A stretch of DNA of 44,523 nt from Gammaproteobacteria bacterium (GTDB lineage Bacteria > Pseudomonadota > Gammaproteobacteria > Steroidobacterales > Steroidobacteraceae): contig JASHPX010000197.1 of the NCBI GenBank assembly GCA_030037905.1, positions 1-44,523 on the forward strand, read 5' to 3'. Both the position numbers and the translations under genes were made by a program. Below are positions 1 through 8,513 of this stretch, piece by piece. Below the pieces are notes generated by a model. The model had not been told where the DNA came from. It searched no databases and worked only from the letters and a program-made list of their open reading frames with translations. How positions within the stretch are numbered: the stretch's first letter is position 1; each line of letters starts with the position of its first letter.

Positions 1-2
1 TA

Positions 3-1169
3 GCGCTCGAGCGCCCGGCGGTCCGCGAGCTACCCGACTACTATCTCGGGCGCGCCACGGCGGAAAGCGTCGGCGCGGCCCTCTACCGCATCAACGATCT
101 CAGGAGTGCGCGCCGGCCGCGCCCGCCGGCGCTGTCACTCGTGCGGCTCGGTCCCATCGAGACCGGCTCGCTGCCCGCCGTGCGCCGTGGCCTCGCCGCC
201 GGCGCCGCGCTCGCACAAAGCGCCGCGCTGGCGCGCGATCTCGGCAACCTGCCTCCCAACGTGTGCACGCCGCGCTACCTCGCCGCCCGGGCGCGCGAGC
301 TCGCGCGCCTGCACGGTCCGCGCCTGCGCGTGCGCATCCTGGATGAGGCGGCGATCCGCCGCCAGCGGATGGGTTGCTTTCTCGCGGTCACACGCGGCAG
401 CGAGGAGCCGCCGCGCTTCATCGTGCTGGAATATCGCGGGGGCCGTCGCAGCCAGGCGCCCGTGGTGCTGGTGGGCAAGGGCGTCACCTTCGATACCGGT
501 GGCATCTCGCTGAAGGACCCGCAGGCGATGGACGAGATGAAGTTCGACATGTGCGGGGCGGCGACCGTGCTGGCGGCGCTCGATTACAGCGCGCGCGCCG
601 GCCTCGCCATGAATGTCGTGGGACTCGTGCCCGCCTGCGAGAACATGCCCGACGGCCGCGCCGTCAAGCCCGGCGACATCGTCACCAGCTCCTCGGGTCA
701 GACGGTGGAGATTCTCAACACCGACGCCGAGGGTCGACTGATCCTGTGCGATGCGCTGACCTACGCGCGCCGCTACCGTCCCGCCGCGGTGGTGGACTTT
801 GCAACGCTCACGGGCGCCTGCGTGATCGCGCTTGGACATCACTACAGCGCCGTGCTCGGCAACGACGCGTCGCTGCAGAGCGAGCTGGTGCAGGCCGGGG
901 AGCGCACCGAGGACTGGGCCTGGCAATTGCCGCTCACCGAGGACTACGCCGAGCAGCTGCGCAGCAATTTCGCCGATGTCGCGAACGTGGCTGGGCGCGA
1001 CGGTGGAGCGATCACGGCCGCCGCGTTCCTGGGCAAGTTCACCACCGGTCTGCCCTGGGCACATCTGGACATCGCCGGCACCGCCTGGACGAGCGGCAAG
1101 GACAAGGGCGCCAGTGGGCGGCCGCTGTCACTCGTGGCCGATTTCCTCGGCCGGCGCGCGCCGGCTTGA
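3..1169 (+). CDS. pepA: Leucyl aminopeptidase (M17 family), 5' end outside window
   Basis: C-terminal 388 residues of a cytosolic M17 leucine aminopeptidase, which removes N-terminal residues from peptides using two metal ions. The signature NTDAEGRL lies in the middle of the visible part, and the metal/catalytic stretch GKGVTFDTGGISLKD precedes it; both are what the family requires, so the enzyme looks intact in its catalytic half. The reading frame is open from base 3, which means the start codon and most of the N-terminal domain are upstream of the window. The stop codon overlaps the proposed TTG start of holC (TTGA), which suggests translational coupling. pepA followed by holC and valS is a familiar gammaproteobacterial order. 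Identification is secure; only the missing 5' end limits the call. Confidence 0.95.
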   Translation, partial: ALERPAVRELPDYYLGRATAESVGAALYRINDLRSARRPRPPALSLVRLGPIETGSLPAVRRGLAAGAALAQSAALARDLGNLPPNVCTPRYLAARARELARLHGPRLRVRILDEAAIRRQRMGCFLAVTRGSEEPPRFIVLEYRGGRRSQAPVVLVGKGVTFDTGGISLKDPQAMDEMKFDMCGAATVLAALDYSARAGLAMNVVGLVPACENMPDGRAVKPGDIVTSSSGQTVEILNTDAEGRLILCDALTYARRYRPAAVVDFATLTGACVIALGHHYSAVLGNDASLQSELVQAGERTEDWAWQLPLTEDYAEQLRSNFADVANVAGRDGGAITAAAFLGKFTTGLPWAHLDIAGTAWTSGKDKGASGRPLSLVADFLGRRAPA

Positions 1170-1681
1170 GTGAGCCGCCGCAGCCCCCGCCAAGCTCGGC
1201 CGCGCCGGCTGCCCCTGGGCAACGCGTGGATTTCTATGTGCTCGCCGACGCGGACGAGCGCGCGCGCTTCAGGCTCGCCTGCCGTCTGGCCGAGAAGGCC
1301 TATCTCGCCGGACAGCGCGTGTTCGTGCGGGTGCAGGACGCCACGGAGCTCGCGAGCTTGGATGAGCTGCTGTGGAGCTTCGCGGACCGCAGCTTCGTGC
1401 CGCACGAAGCCTATCGGGATCCGCGGCAATGGCAGGAGACCCCCGTGCTGCTCGGCTGCCCTGGGGCCCCGGACTGCCACGACGCCCCGGACAGCGACTA
1501 TGACGTACTGCTCAATCTCGCCGCCGACATCCCTGCTGCCGCTGCTCGCGCCGCGCGCATCATCGAGATCGTGGATACGGATGAACAACGGCGGCTCGGA
1601 GGCCGAGCGCGCTTCCGCGCCTACCGCGATCGCGGCCTGAATCCCCAAACCCATCACATCGCCGCCGGCCAGGGCCCGTAA
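1166..1681 (+). CDS. holC: DNA polymerase III subunit chi
   Basis: Chi subunit of the clamp-loader complex, which links DNA polymerase III holoenzyme to single-strand binding protein. The protein has the family's opening VDFYVL strand, a middle with many aromatic and acidic residues (LLWSFADRSFVPH) and the region around ETPVLLG and DVLLNL. The start is uncertain. TTG 1166 overlaps the pepA stop as TTGA and gives 171 residues with a Pro/Ala-rich leader beginning SEPP. GTG 1226 would start directly at VDFYVL and give about 151 residues, close to the E. coli protein. I chose TTG because of the overlap geometry, but the shorter form is a real alternative. The position between pepA and valS supports the assignment. 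Confidence 0.85.
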   Translation: MSEPPQPPPSSAAPAAPGQRVDFYVLADADERARFRLACRLAEKAYLAGQRVFVRVQDATELASLDELLWSFADRSFVPHEAYRDPRQWQETPVLLGCPGAPDCHDAPDSDYDVLLNLAADIPAAAARAARIIEIVDTDEQRRLGGRARFRAYRDRGLNPQTHHIAAGQGP

Positions 1682-1699
1682 ACTGGCCTTACAAACCCG

Positions 1700-1705
1700 T
1701 ATAAT
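1700..1705 (+). promoter_or_regulatory. Perfect TATAAT just upstream of valS
   Basis: A consensus -10 hexamer ends 9 nt before the valS ATG in the only AT-rich patch of the holC-valS gap. No good -35 hexamer is found at 16-18 bp spacing. If it is used, transcription would start about 2-3 nt before the ATG, giving an almost leaderless mRNA; no Shine-Dalgarno sequence is present to argue otherwise. This is inference from spacing only. Confidence 0.4.
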
Positions 1706-1714
1706 CAAAGCCTT

Positions 1715-4588
1715 ATGCCCCCCTCGGAGATGGACAAGACCTACTCGCCCGGCGAGATCGAGCCGCGGCTGTACGAGCACTGGGAGCGCTGCGGCTACTT
1801 CTCCCCGCGCGGCGCGGCGAGCGCCCGCAGCTACTGCATCGTGATCCCTCCGCCCAACGTCACCGGCACGCTGCACATGGGGCACGCATTCCAGGACACC
1901 CTCATGGATGCGCTGACGCGCGCACACCGCATGCGCGCCGAGGCGACGCTGTGGCAGCCGGGTACCGATCACGCCGGCATCGCCACGCAGATGGTCGTGG
2001 AGCGTCAGCTCGAGTCCGAGGGGCGCCGCCGCACGGATCTGTCGCGTGAGCAATTCGTCGAGCGCATCTGGGCCTGGAAGGAACAGTCGGGCGGCACCAT
2101 CGGCCGGCAGATGCGCCGTCTCGGCGCCTCGGTCGATTGGACGCGCGAGCGTTTCACGATGGATGCGGGGCTATCGCGCGCCGTGCTCGAAGCCTTCGTG
2201 CGCCTGCATGAGCAGGGCCTCATCTATCGCGGCAAGCGTCTGGTCAATTGGGATCCGCAGCTGCACACGGCACTGTCGGACCTGGAAGTGCTCTCCTCGG
2301 AGGAGGAAGGCTCGCTCTGGCACCTGCGCTACCCGCTCGCCGCAGCGGCCGGCGCGCGGCGCGCCGCGCCCTACGTCGTGGTCGCGACGACCCGTCCCGA
2401 GACGATGCTCGGGGACACGGCGGTCGCGGTCAATCCGGCCGATGAGCGCTACCGCGCGCTCATCGGCGCTCGCGTGCGCCTGCCGCTCGCCGAGCGCGAG
2501 ATCCCGATCATCGCCGACGACTACGTCGACCCGGCGTTCGGCAGCGGCTGCGTGAAAATCACCCCCGCACACGACTTCAACGATTACGCGGTGGGTGAGC
2601 GCCACGGGCTGCCGATGATCAACGTGTTCACGCCCGAGGCCCGTCTGAACGCTGAGGCACCGGCGCGGCTCGCCGGCCTGGACCGCTTCGAGGCGCGGGC
2701 GCGCATCGTCGAGGAGCTGACCGCGGCGGGTCTCATCGAGCGCATCGAGCCGCACAAGCTCATGGTTCCACGCGGTGATCGCAGCGGCGCGGTGATCGAG
2801 CCGTATCTGACCGATCAGTGGTACGTGCGCGTGGCAGAGCTCGCCGCCCCGGCCATCGAGGCGGTAGAGAGCGGTCACGTGCGCTTCGTGCCCGAGCACT
2901 GGAGCAAGACCTACTTCCAGTGGATGCGCAACATTCAGGATTGGTGCATCAGCCGCCAGCTGTGGTGGGGACACCGGATCCCCGCGTGGTACGACGGCGA
3001 GGGCGGCGTGTACGTCGCGCGCAGCGAGGCCGAGGCGCTCGTGCAGGCGCGCGAGCGCCTCGGCCGCGACGTGCCGCTCACGCAGGATGCGGACGTGCTC
3101 GACACCTGGTTCTCCTCGGCGCTGTGGCCCTTCTCCACGCTCGGCTGGCCGGACTCGACCCCCGAGCTCGCGCGCTTCTATCCGACCGACGTGCTGGTCA
3201 CCGGCTTCGACATCATCTTCTTCTGGGTCGCGCGCATGCTGATGTTCGGCCTGAAGTTCATGAATGCGGTGCCGTTCCGCGAGGTATACGTGCACGGTCT
3301 GATCCTCGATGCCGAAGGCCAGAAGATGTCCAAGTCCAAGGGCAACGTCATCGATCCGATCGACGTCATCGACGGCATCAGCCTGCCGGAGCTGCTCGTC
3401 AAGCGCACCAGCGGTCTGATGCAGCCACACCTGGCCGCCGGCATCGAGCGCGCGACGCGCAAGCAGTACCCGCAGGGCATCGCCGCCTACGGTACCGACG
3501 CGCTGCGCCTCACCTTCGCCTCGCTCGCGACGCAGAGCCGCGAGCTGCGCTTCGACCTCAGCCGCGTCGAGGGCAGTCGCTACTTCTGCACCAAGCTGTG
3601 GAATGCCGCGCGCTTCGCACTGCGCGTGCTCGAAAGCGCTCCGGCACCCACCCCTGGCCTCGTGGCCGCGCCCGCACCCGCGGCCAAGGACCCGGCGGAT
3701 GCCGCCTCGGTGGCCGACCGCTGGATCCGCTCGCGGCTCGGGGCGACGATCGCCGCGGTCGACGAGGCGCTGCGCGACTATCGCTTCGACTTCGCGGCGA
3801 GCGCGCTGTACGAATTCACCTGGGGCGAGCTGTGCGACTGGTACATCGAGATCGTCAAGCCGGTGCTCGCCGCCGGCGCCGCGCCCGACGCCTCCGCAGC
3901 TGCGCAGGGCGCGGCGCGCTGCGCACGCGCCACGCTCGCCGGTGTGCTCGAGACGCTGCTGCGCGCGCTGCACCCGCTCATGCCGTTCATCACCGAAGAG
4001 ATCTGGCTGCGCCTCGCGCCGCTGGCCGGTGTGCGGGGCGACACCATCATGCTCGCGCCCTGGCCCCGTGCCGCCGACTACCCGCGCGACGCCGCCGCCG
4101 AGGCCGACGTCGGATGGATCCGCAGCGTCGTGCAGGGCATCCGGCAGATTCGCGCCGAAATGGATATCAATAATCCCTCGCACCGCGTGCCGCTGCTGTT
4201 GCAGCACGCAGGGCCCCTGGATCGCGCGCGCCTGCAGCGCCATGCCTCATTGCTCGCGCACCTGGCCGGGGTCGGCGACATGCGCGAGCTGGCTGCCAGC
4301 GAGGCAACCCCGCCCGCGGCCTCGGCGCTGGTTGGGGATCTCACGCTGCTCGTGCCCATGGCCGGATTGATCGAGCCGGCGAGTGAGCTTGCGCGTCTGG
4401 AGAAGCTGCTGCAAAAGAACACGCAGGACCTTGCGCGCACGCGCGGCCGATTGGCGAACGAGGAATTCATCCGCAACGCCCCGCCCGAGGTCGTCTCGCA
4501 GGAGCGCGGCCGGCTCACCGAATTCGAGCGCAGGCGCGTGGGGCTCGAGCGGCAGATGGCGCAGGTGCGCCAGCTGGCGGCTGCATGA
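1715..4588 (+). CDS. valS: Valine--tRNA ligase
   Basis: Cytosolic class I aminoacyl-tRNA synthetase that charges tRNA-Val and edits misactivated threonine. It has 957 residues, the usual length for the bacterial enzyme. HMGH (residues 54-57, after PPPNVTGTL) is the HIGH motif and KMSKS (537-541) binds the activated amino acid; between them lies the CP1 editing domain ([15 protein letters not shown]). The anticodon-binding region follows, and the last about 70 residues form the expected C-terminal coiled coil ([19 protein letters not shown]). Start ATG 1715 is used; ATG 1730 (MDKTYSP) is a possible alternative. The stop overlaps the ATG of the next gene by four bases (ATGA). Confidence 0.97.
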   Translation: MPPSEMDKTYSPGEIEPRLYEHWERCGYFSPRGAASARSYCIVIPPPNVTGTLHMGHAFQDTLMDALTRAHRMRAEATLWQPGTDHAGIATQMVVERQLESEGRRRTDLSREQFVERIWAWKEQSGGTIGRQMRRLGASVDWTRERFTMDAGLSRAVLEAFVRLHEQGLIYRGKRLVNWDPQLHTALSDLEVLSSEEEGSLWHLRYPLAAAAGARRAAPYVVVATTRPETMLGDTAVAVNPADERYRALIGARVRLPLAEREIPIIADDYVDPAFGSGCVKITPAHDFNDYAVGERHGLPMINVFTPEARLNAEAPARLAGLDRFEARARIVEELTAAGLIERIEPHKLMVPRGDRSGAVIEPYLTDQWYVRVAELAAPAIEAVESGHVRFVPEHWSKTYFQWMRNIQDWCISRQLWWGHRIPAWYDGEGGVYVARSEAEALVQARERLGRDVPLTQDADVLDTWFSSALWPFSTLGWPDSTPELARFYPTDVLVTGFDIIFFWVARMLMFGLKFMNAVPFREVYVHGLILDAEGQKMSKSKGNVIDPIDVIDGISLPELLVKRTSGLMQPHLAAGIERATRKQYPQGIAAYGTDALRLTFASLATQSRELRFDLSRVEGSRYFCTKLWNAARFALRVLESAPAPTPGLVAAPAPAAKDPADAASVADRWIRSRLGATIAAVDEALRDYRFDFAASALYEFTWGELCDWYIEIVKPVLAAGAAPDASAAAQGAARCARATLAGVLETLLRALHPLMPFITEEIWLRLAPLAGVRGDTIMLAPWPRAADYPRDAAAEADVGWIRSVVQGIRQIRAEMDINNPSHRVPLLLQHAGPLDRARLQRHASLLAHLAGVGDMRELAASEATPPAASALVGDLTLLVPMAGLIEPASELARLEKLLQKNTQDLARTRGRLANEEFIRNAPPEVVSQERGRLTEFERRRVGLERQMAQVRQLAAA

Positions 4589-5496
4589 GCCGCCTGCGAC
4601 CGGCGCTCGCCGCCATCGAGCGCGTCATCCTCGGCAAGCCCGGGCAGGTGCGTCTATGCCTCGCCTGCCTGCTGGCGCGCGGACATCTGCTGATCGAAGA
4701 CGTGCCGGGCGTGGGCAAAACCACGCTCGCCCAGGCGCTCGCGCGCGTGCTGGGTCTGGAGTGGACGCGGCTGCAATTCACCAGCGATCTGCTGCCGGCG
4801 GACATCGTGGGAGTGTCGATCTTCGATCGCACGACGCAGAAGTTCCAGTTCCGGCGTGGACCGGTGTTCACGCAGTTGCTGCTGGCCGACGAGGTCAACC
4901 GCGCCAGTCCCAAGGCGCAGAGCGCGCTGCTCGAGGCGATGGAGGAGCGCCAGGTCAGCGTCGAGGGCGTGACCTATGAGCTGCCCGAGCCGTTCTTCGT
5001 GGTCGCCACGCAGAACCCCCACGAGCAGCTCGGCACCTACCGCCTGCCCGAATCGCAGCTGGACCGCTTCCTGATGCGCGTGAGCCTGGGTTATCCGGAC
5101 CCCTCGTCGGAGCGGCGTGTGCTGCTGCAGGGCGAGCGACGCGACCTGCTCAACGAGACGCGCACCGTGCTCTCGCCCGCGGAAGTATTGTCCCTGCAGA
5201 TCGAGGCCCGGCAGATCTATGTGGCCGACAAGCTCCTGGATTACATCCAGGCGCTGGTGGCACGCACGCGCGCGGAGCTGTCGCTCGGGCTGTCCCCGCG
5301 TGCAGCGCAGGGCCTGCTGCACGCCGCACAGGCGTGGGCGCTGATCCACGAGGACAGCGCCGTGCTCCCCGAGCACGTGCAGGCGGTGTTCACGGCGGTG
5401 GCCGCCCATCGCCTGGAGCTGCACGACGGCGACGGCGCCGCGAGCGGCAGTGAGTTCGCCGGTGCGCTCATCAAGGCGGTTCCGATTCCTATCTGA
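4585..5496 (+). CDS. MoxR-family AAA+ ATPase
   Basis: AAA+ ATPase of the MoxR group, thought to act as a chaperone-like factor in maturation of VWA or transglutaminase partners. Walker A is GVGKTT (residues 42-47), Walker B is [12 protein letters not shown], and the sensor region [22 protein letters not shown] is typical. The 303-residue length is normal. It starts at the ATGA overlap with valS and its 3' end overlaps the DUF58 gene by 47 bp, so the ATPase, DUF58 protein and transglutaminase very likely form one transcription unit. The substrate is unknown; MoxR-DUF58-TgpA trios are common in Gammaproteobacteria and are linked to envelope functions, but that is family knowledge rather than something shown here. 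Confidence 0.9.
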   Translation: MSRLRPALAAIERVILGKPGQVRLCLACLLARGHLLIEDVPGVGKTTLAQALARVLGLEWTRLQFTSDLLPADIVGVSIFDRTTQKFQFRRGPVFTQLLLADEVNRASPKAQSALLEAMEERQVSVEGVTYELPEPFFVVATQNPHEQLGTYRLPESQLDRFLMRVSLGYPDPSSERRVLLQGERRDLLNETRTVLSPAEVLSLQIEARQIYVADKLLDYIQALVARTRAELSLGLSPRAAQGLLHAAQAWALIHEDSAVLPEHVQAVFTAVAAHRLELHDGDGAASGSEFAGALIKAVPIPI

Positions 5497-6451
5497 GCCG
5501 CGCGCCGCCGCCGCGCGCGCCGTAGGAGCCTGGGCACGAGCGCGCCAGGGAGAGGACACCCTGCCCGTAGCGCTGCATCCGCGACGTATCTACATCCTTC
5601 CGACCCGCATGGGGGTCGCCGCCGCGGCGGTACTGTTCGTCATGCTGGTCGCGGGCCTGAACTACAACAACAGCCTCGCGCTGCTGCTGTGTTTCATGCT
5701 CGGCGGAGTCGCGCTGGTGAGCATGTACGAGTGTCATCGCACACTCGTGGGCCTGAGGGTGGAGACAGGACATCTGGAATCCACCTTCGCGGGCCGGCCC
5801 GGGGAGCTCACCCTGCAGTTTGCCAATCAGGACTCGCGGCGGCGGGCACGCCTGGCGGTACGCTGCGCGCCGTGCGCGCCAACGCGCTTCGATCTACCCC
5901 CTTCCGGCGTATACACCGTACGGTTCAACTACCTGGCGCAGCGCCGGGGACGCCAGCGTCTGGATCGGTTGGAGCTCGCGACCGATGCGCCACTGGGATT
6001 GTTTCGCGCCTGGTGCTGGTTGCATCTGCCGCTCCAGGCGATCATCTACCCGGCGCCTGGCGGCACGCGTGAGCTGCCCCCGCTGCGTGGCCAGGCCCGC
6101 ATGGGCCGGCACCGCGCTCCGGAGCGCGGCGATGAGGACTGGGCGTGGCTGCGGCCCTTTCGCGAAGGCGACACCCCCCGCGCCGTCGCCTGGAAGGCCT
6201 ACGCGCATGGCGCACCATTGCTCGTGGCGCAGTATGAAGCGCCCGCGGGCGCGCATCGTCTGCTCGACTTCGCGTTGCTCACGGATCTGTCACTCGAGCA
6301 GCGGCTTTCGCAACTGACGCAGTGGGTGCTCGAGTGCGAGCACCGCGGCGCAAGCTACGCGCTCTGTCTGCCCGGCCGTACCCTGCCCGCGCGCCAGGGC
6401 AACGAGCAGCGTCGTGCCTGTCTGACGGCGCTGGCCCTGCACGGCTCATGA
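5450..6451 (+). CDS. DUF58 domain protein
   Basis: Membrane-anchored DUF58 protein of 333 residues. After a basic N-terminus comes the family opening RIYILPTR, then two adjacent membrane segments (about residues 53-90), then a soluble region with the DUF58 core EDWAWLRPFREGDTPRAVAWK near residue 225. DUF58 is related to von Willebrand factor type A folds and usually sits between a MoxR ATPase and a transglutaminase, as here. The chosen GTG start (5450) lies inside the moxR gene, a 47-bp overlap; no better internal start is obvious before RIYILP. The stop codon is part of an ATGA that opens a small reading frame leading to the next gene (see the mini-cistron entry). Biochemical function is not known. 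Confidence 0.85.
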   Translation: MSSPVRSSRRFRFLSEPRAAAARAVGAWARARQGEDTLPVALHPRRIYILPTRMGVAAAAVLFVMLVAGLNYNNSLALLLCFMLGGVALVSMYECHRTLVGLRVETGHLESTFAGRPGELTLQFANQDSRRRARLAVRCAPCAPTRFDLPPSGVYTVRFNYLAQRRGRQRLDRLELATDAPLGLFRAWCWLHLPLQAIIYPAPGGTRELPPLRGQARMGRHRAPERGDEDWAWLRPFREGDTPRAVAWKAYAHGAPLLVAQYEAPAGAHRLLDFALLTDLSLEQRLSQLTQWVLECEHRGASYALCLPGRTLPARQGNEQRRACLTALALHGS

Positions 6452-6507
6452 GCGAGTCACTCATGAGAGTCGCCCATAACGAGCCGCACATGACGAGCCG
6501 CACATGA
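6448..6507 (+). CDS. Possible 19-codon coupling mini-cistron between DUF58 and tgpA genes
   Basis: Reading frame for MSESLMRVAHNEPHMTSRT. Its ATG overlaps the DUF58 stop (ATGA) and its own TGA overlaps the tgpA ATG (ATGA). A ribosome terminating DUF58 could therefore move through this frame and reach tgpA without a gap. The spacer contains a 14-bp tandem duplication that also duplicated the tgpA start region. It may be only a translational bridge; no function is claimed for the peptide. Confidence 0.35.
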   Translation: MSESLMRVAHNEPHMTSRT

Positions 6508-6508
6508 G
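6481..6508 (+). repeat. 14-bp tandem duplication across the tgpA start
   Basis: Two adjacent copies of gagccgcacatgac/g, 13 of 14 bases identical. Each copy holds an ATG; the second is the annotated tgpA start. Confidence 0.8.
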
Positions 6509-8513
6509 CAGCGCCGTAGTGAGCGAGCCGGGCCTGGATCGCGCTCCCGCACACACCGTCGGGTTGGTGCTCGCAGCGCTGCTTGGCGCCGTGGCGCTCA
6601 ACCTGCACCACACCGCGGTGTGGTGCGCCCCGCTGGCCCTCGGCGTCGCCGTGTGGCGCGCGCGCACGTGGCGCGCGCGGCCGCAGCCCCCGCGGCGCCT
6701 GGCTTGGCGGATGCTGCGCAACGTGCTGGTGGTGGTGCTCACGATCGCGGCGCTGCTCGACTTTCATTCCGGCGGCAGCCTCGGGGCGGCGGCGAGCCTG
6801 CTGGTCGTGATGGCAGCGCTGAAGCTGTCGGAGACTTCCGAGCGGCGCGACTGGATGATCGTGCTCGGCGCGGCGCTGTTTCTGCTGCTGGCCGCCTGCC
6901 TGGACGCACAGGCGCTGTGGCGCGTACCACTGTACGCCGCCGAGCTGTGGCTGCTGTGCAGCGGCCTGTATGCGCTTGGCGCGGGCAACGAGGCGCCCTC
7001 CCCCCGGGTGCTGCTGCTCTACGCAGGTCGCAGTCTGGCCGCGGCCCTGCCGCTGGCGCTGCTGCTGTTCCTGTGCTTCCCGCGGCTGCCGGGCGCGTTC
7101 TGGGCCGTACCGCAACCGGGCGATGCAGTCACGGGATTGGGCAATGACCTCAGCCCGGGCAGCATCTCGCAGCTCATCGCCTCGAGCGACCCCGCGCTAC
7201 GCGTGCGCTTCGATGGCCCACTGCCTCCGACCAGCGAACGCTACTGGCGCGGCCCGGTGATGCACTTCTTCGATGGCTTCAGCTGGCACCGCGCGCGCCT
7301 CTACGATCCAGCGCCGCCGCTGCAGTTCAGCGGCACGCCCTATCGCTACGAGGTCACCCTCGAACCCAACCAGCAATACAACCTGATCGCGCTCGAGCTA
7401 CCGCAGAAACCCCCGGTCGAGTTCCCCGCGTTCGAGACGTTCGACTACCAGCTCGTCACGCCCATCCCGCTGCTGCGTACGATGAATTACCAGCTGGTCT
7501 CCTACCCGCAGCATCACAGCCTCGGACCGCTGCCGCCCGCTCAGCGCCAACTCGACCTGCAGCTGCCCCTCAAGCGTAATCCGCGCAGTGTGCAACTGGC
7601 TCACCAGCTGCGCGCGAGGGTCACCACCGATGCCGCCTACGTCACCGAGGTGCTCGACTATCTGCGCCACGGCGGCTTCCAGTACACGCTCGATCCGCCC
7701 GAACTCGGGCCCGATTCGATCGACGACCTGCTGTTTCGCACGCGCCAGGGATTCTGCGGCCACTACGCCTCGGCGTTCGCGATGCTGATGCGCGCCGGCG
7801 GCGTACCGGCACGCGTCGTGACCGGTTATCTCGGGGGAGAATGGAACCGCTTCGGCGATTACCTGCTGGTGCGCCAATCCTCCGCGCATGCCTGGACGGA
7901 AGTGTGGCTGGACGGGCGCGGCTGGGTACGGGTGGACCCCACGGCCGTGGTCTCACCGGCAAGTCTCACGCAACAGCTCGACGGCCTGGCGCCGGCCGGC
8001 GGTGTCGAGACGCGCCTTGCCAATGCCTCCTGGATCCTCAGCACGGTGCAGGCGTGGCAGGCCGTGAATGCATGGTGGCAGGACCGCGTCGTGAGCTACA
8101 ACTACACGCACCAGCTGGGCCTGCTCGACCGCCTGGGCCTGGGCAGCGAGCAGTGGCATGCGCTCGCGTGGCTGCTCGCGGCCGGCGTGGGTGTGTGGCT
8201 CGCACTGATCGCGTGGGCACAGCGGCCACGCGGGGTCAGAGCTCGGACCGACGCGCTCGCACGTGCGTGGAGAATGCTCGAGCGCAAGCTCGAGCATTCC
8301 ATCGCGGCGCGCGCTCAGTATGAGGGTCCGATCGCCTTCGCCGAACGTGTCGGTCGGCTGCGGCCCGAGCTGGGGCCGGGCCTGCGCGCGCTCGCGCGCC
8401 GCTATGCGCGGCTACGCTACGGCCCCGCCGCCAGCAGCCTGGACGTGCAGCGATTTCGCCGCGCGGTGCGACTGTGGCGCCCACGCTCGCGGCGGCGTAG
8501 TCCGGGCGCCTGA
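6504..8513 (+). CDS. TgpA-like transglutaminase (DUF3488 / transglutaminase core)
   Basis: Polytopic inner-membrane protein of 669 residues with a periplasmic transglutaminase-like domain. The first about 190 residues hold several hydrophobic segments (DUF3488), then the papain-like core supplies the triad C418 (in GFCGHYAS), H462 (in SSAHAW) and D478 (in RVDPT). A further membrane segment lies near residue 550 (WLLAAGVGVWLALIAWA), and the C-terminal arginine-rich tail resembles DUF4129. All three catalytic residues are present, so it is likely active on an envelope protein or peptide substrate. It is third in the MoxR-DUF58-transglutaminase operon. The last codons, AGTCCGGGCGCC plus TGA, reappear in front of the second TIR gene at 11.4 kb, a trace of duplication. 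Confidence 0.88.
   Translation: MSSAVVSEPGLDRAPAHTVGLVLAALLGAVALNLHHTAVWCAPLALGVAVWRARTWRARPQPPRRLAWRMLRNVLVVVLTIAALLDFHSGGSLGAAASLLVVMAALKLSETSERRDWMIVLGAALFLLLAACLDAQALWRVPLYAAELWLLCSGLYALGAGNEAPSPRVLLLYAGRSLAAALPLALLLFLCFPRLPGAFWAVPQPGDAVTGLGNDLSPGSISQLIASSDPALRVRFDGPLPPTSERYWRGPVMHFFDGFSWHRARLYDPAPPLQFSGTPYRYEVTLEPNQQYNLIALELPQKPPVEFPAFETFDYQLVTPIPLLRTMNYQLVSYPQHHSLGPLPPAQRQLDLQLPLKRNPRSVQLAHQLRARVTTDAAYVTEVLDYLRHGGFQYTLDPPELGPDSIDDLLFRTRQGFCGHYASAFAMLMRAGGVPARVVTGYLGGEWNRFGDYLLVRQSSAHAWTEVWLDGRGWVRVDPTAVVSPASLTQQLDGLAPAGGVETRLANASWILSTVQAWQAVNAWWQDRVVSYNYTHQLGLLDRLGLGSEQWHALAWLLAAGVGVWLALIAWAQRPRGVRARTDALARAWRMLERKLEHSIAARAQYEGPIAFAERVGRLRPELGPGLRALARRYARLRYGPAASSLDVQRFRRAVRLWRPRSRRRSPGA

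Noticed and set aside
2171-4243. 690-codon open frame on the minus strand inside valS
   Set aside because: Antisense to a highly conserved synthetase; its composition (His/Arg/Asp-rich) is what G+C-rich third positions produce in the shadow frame.
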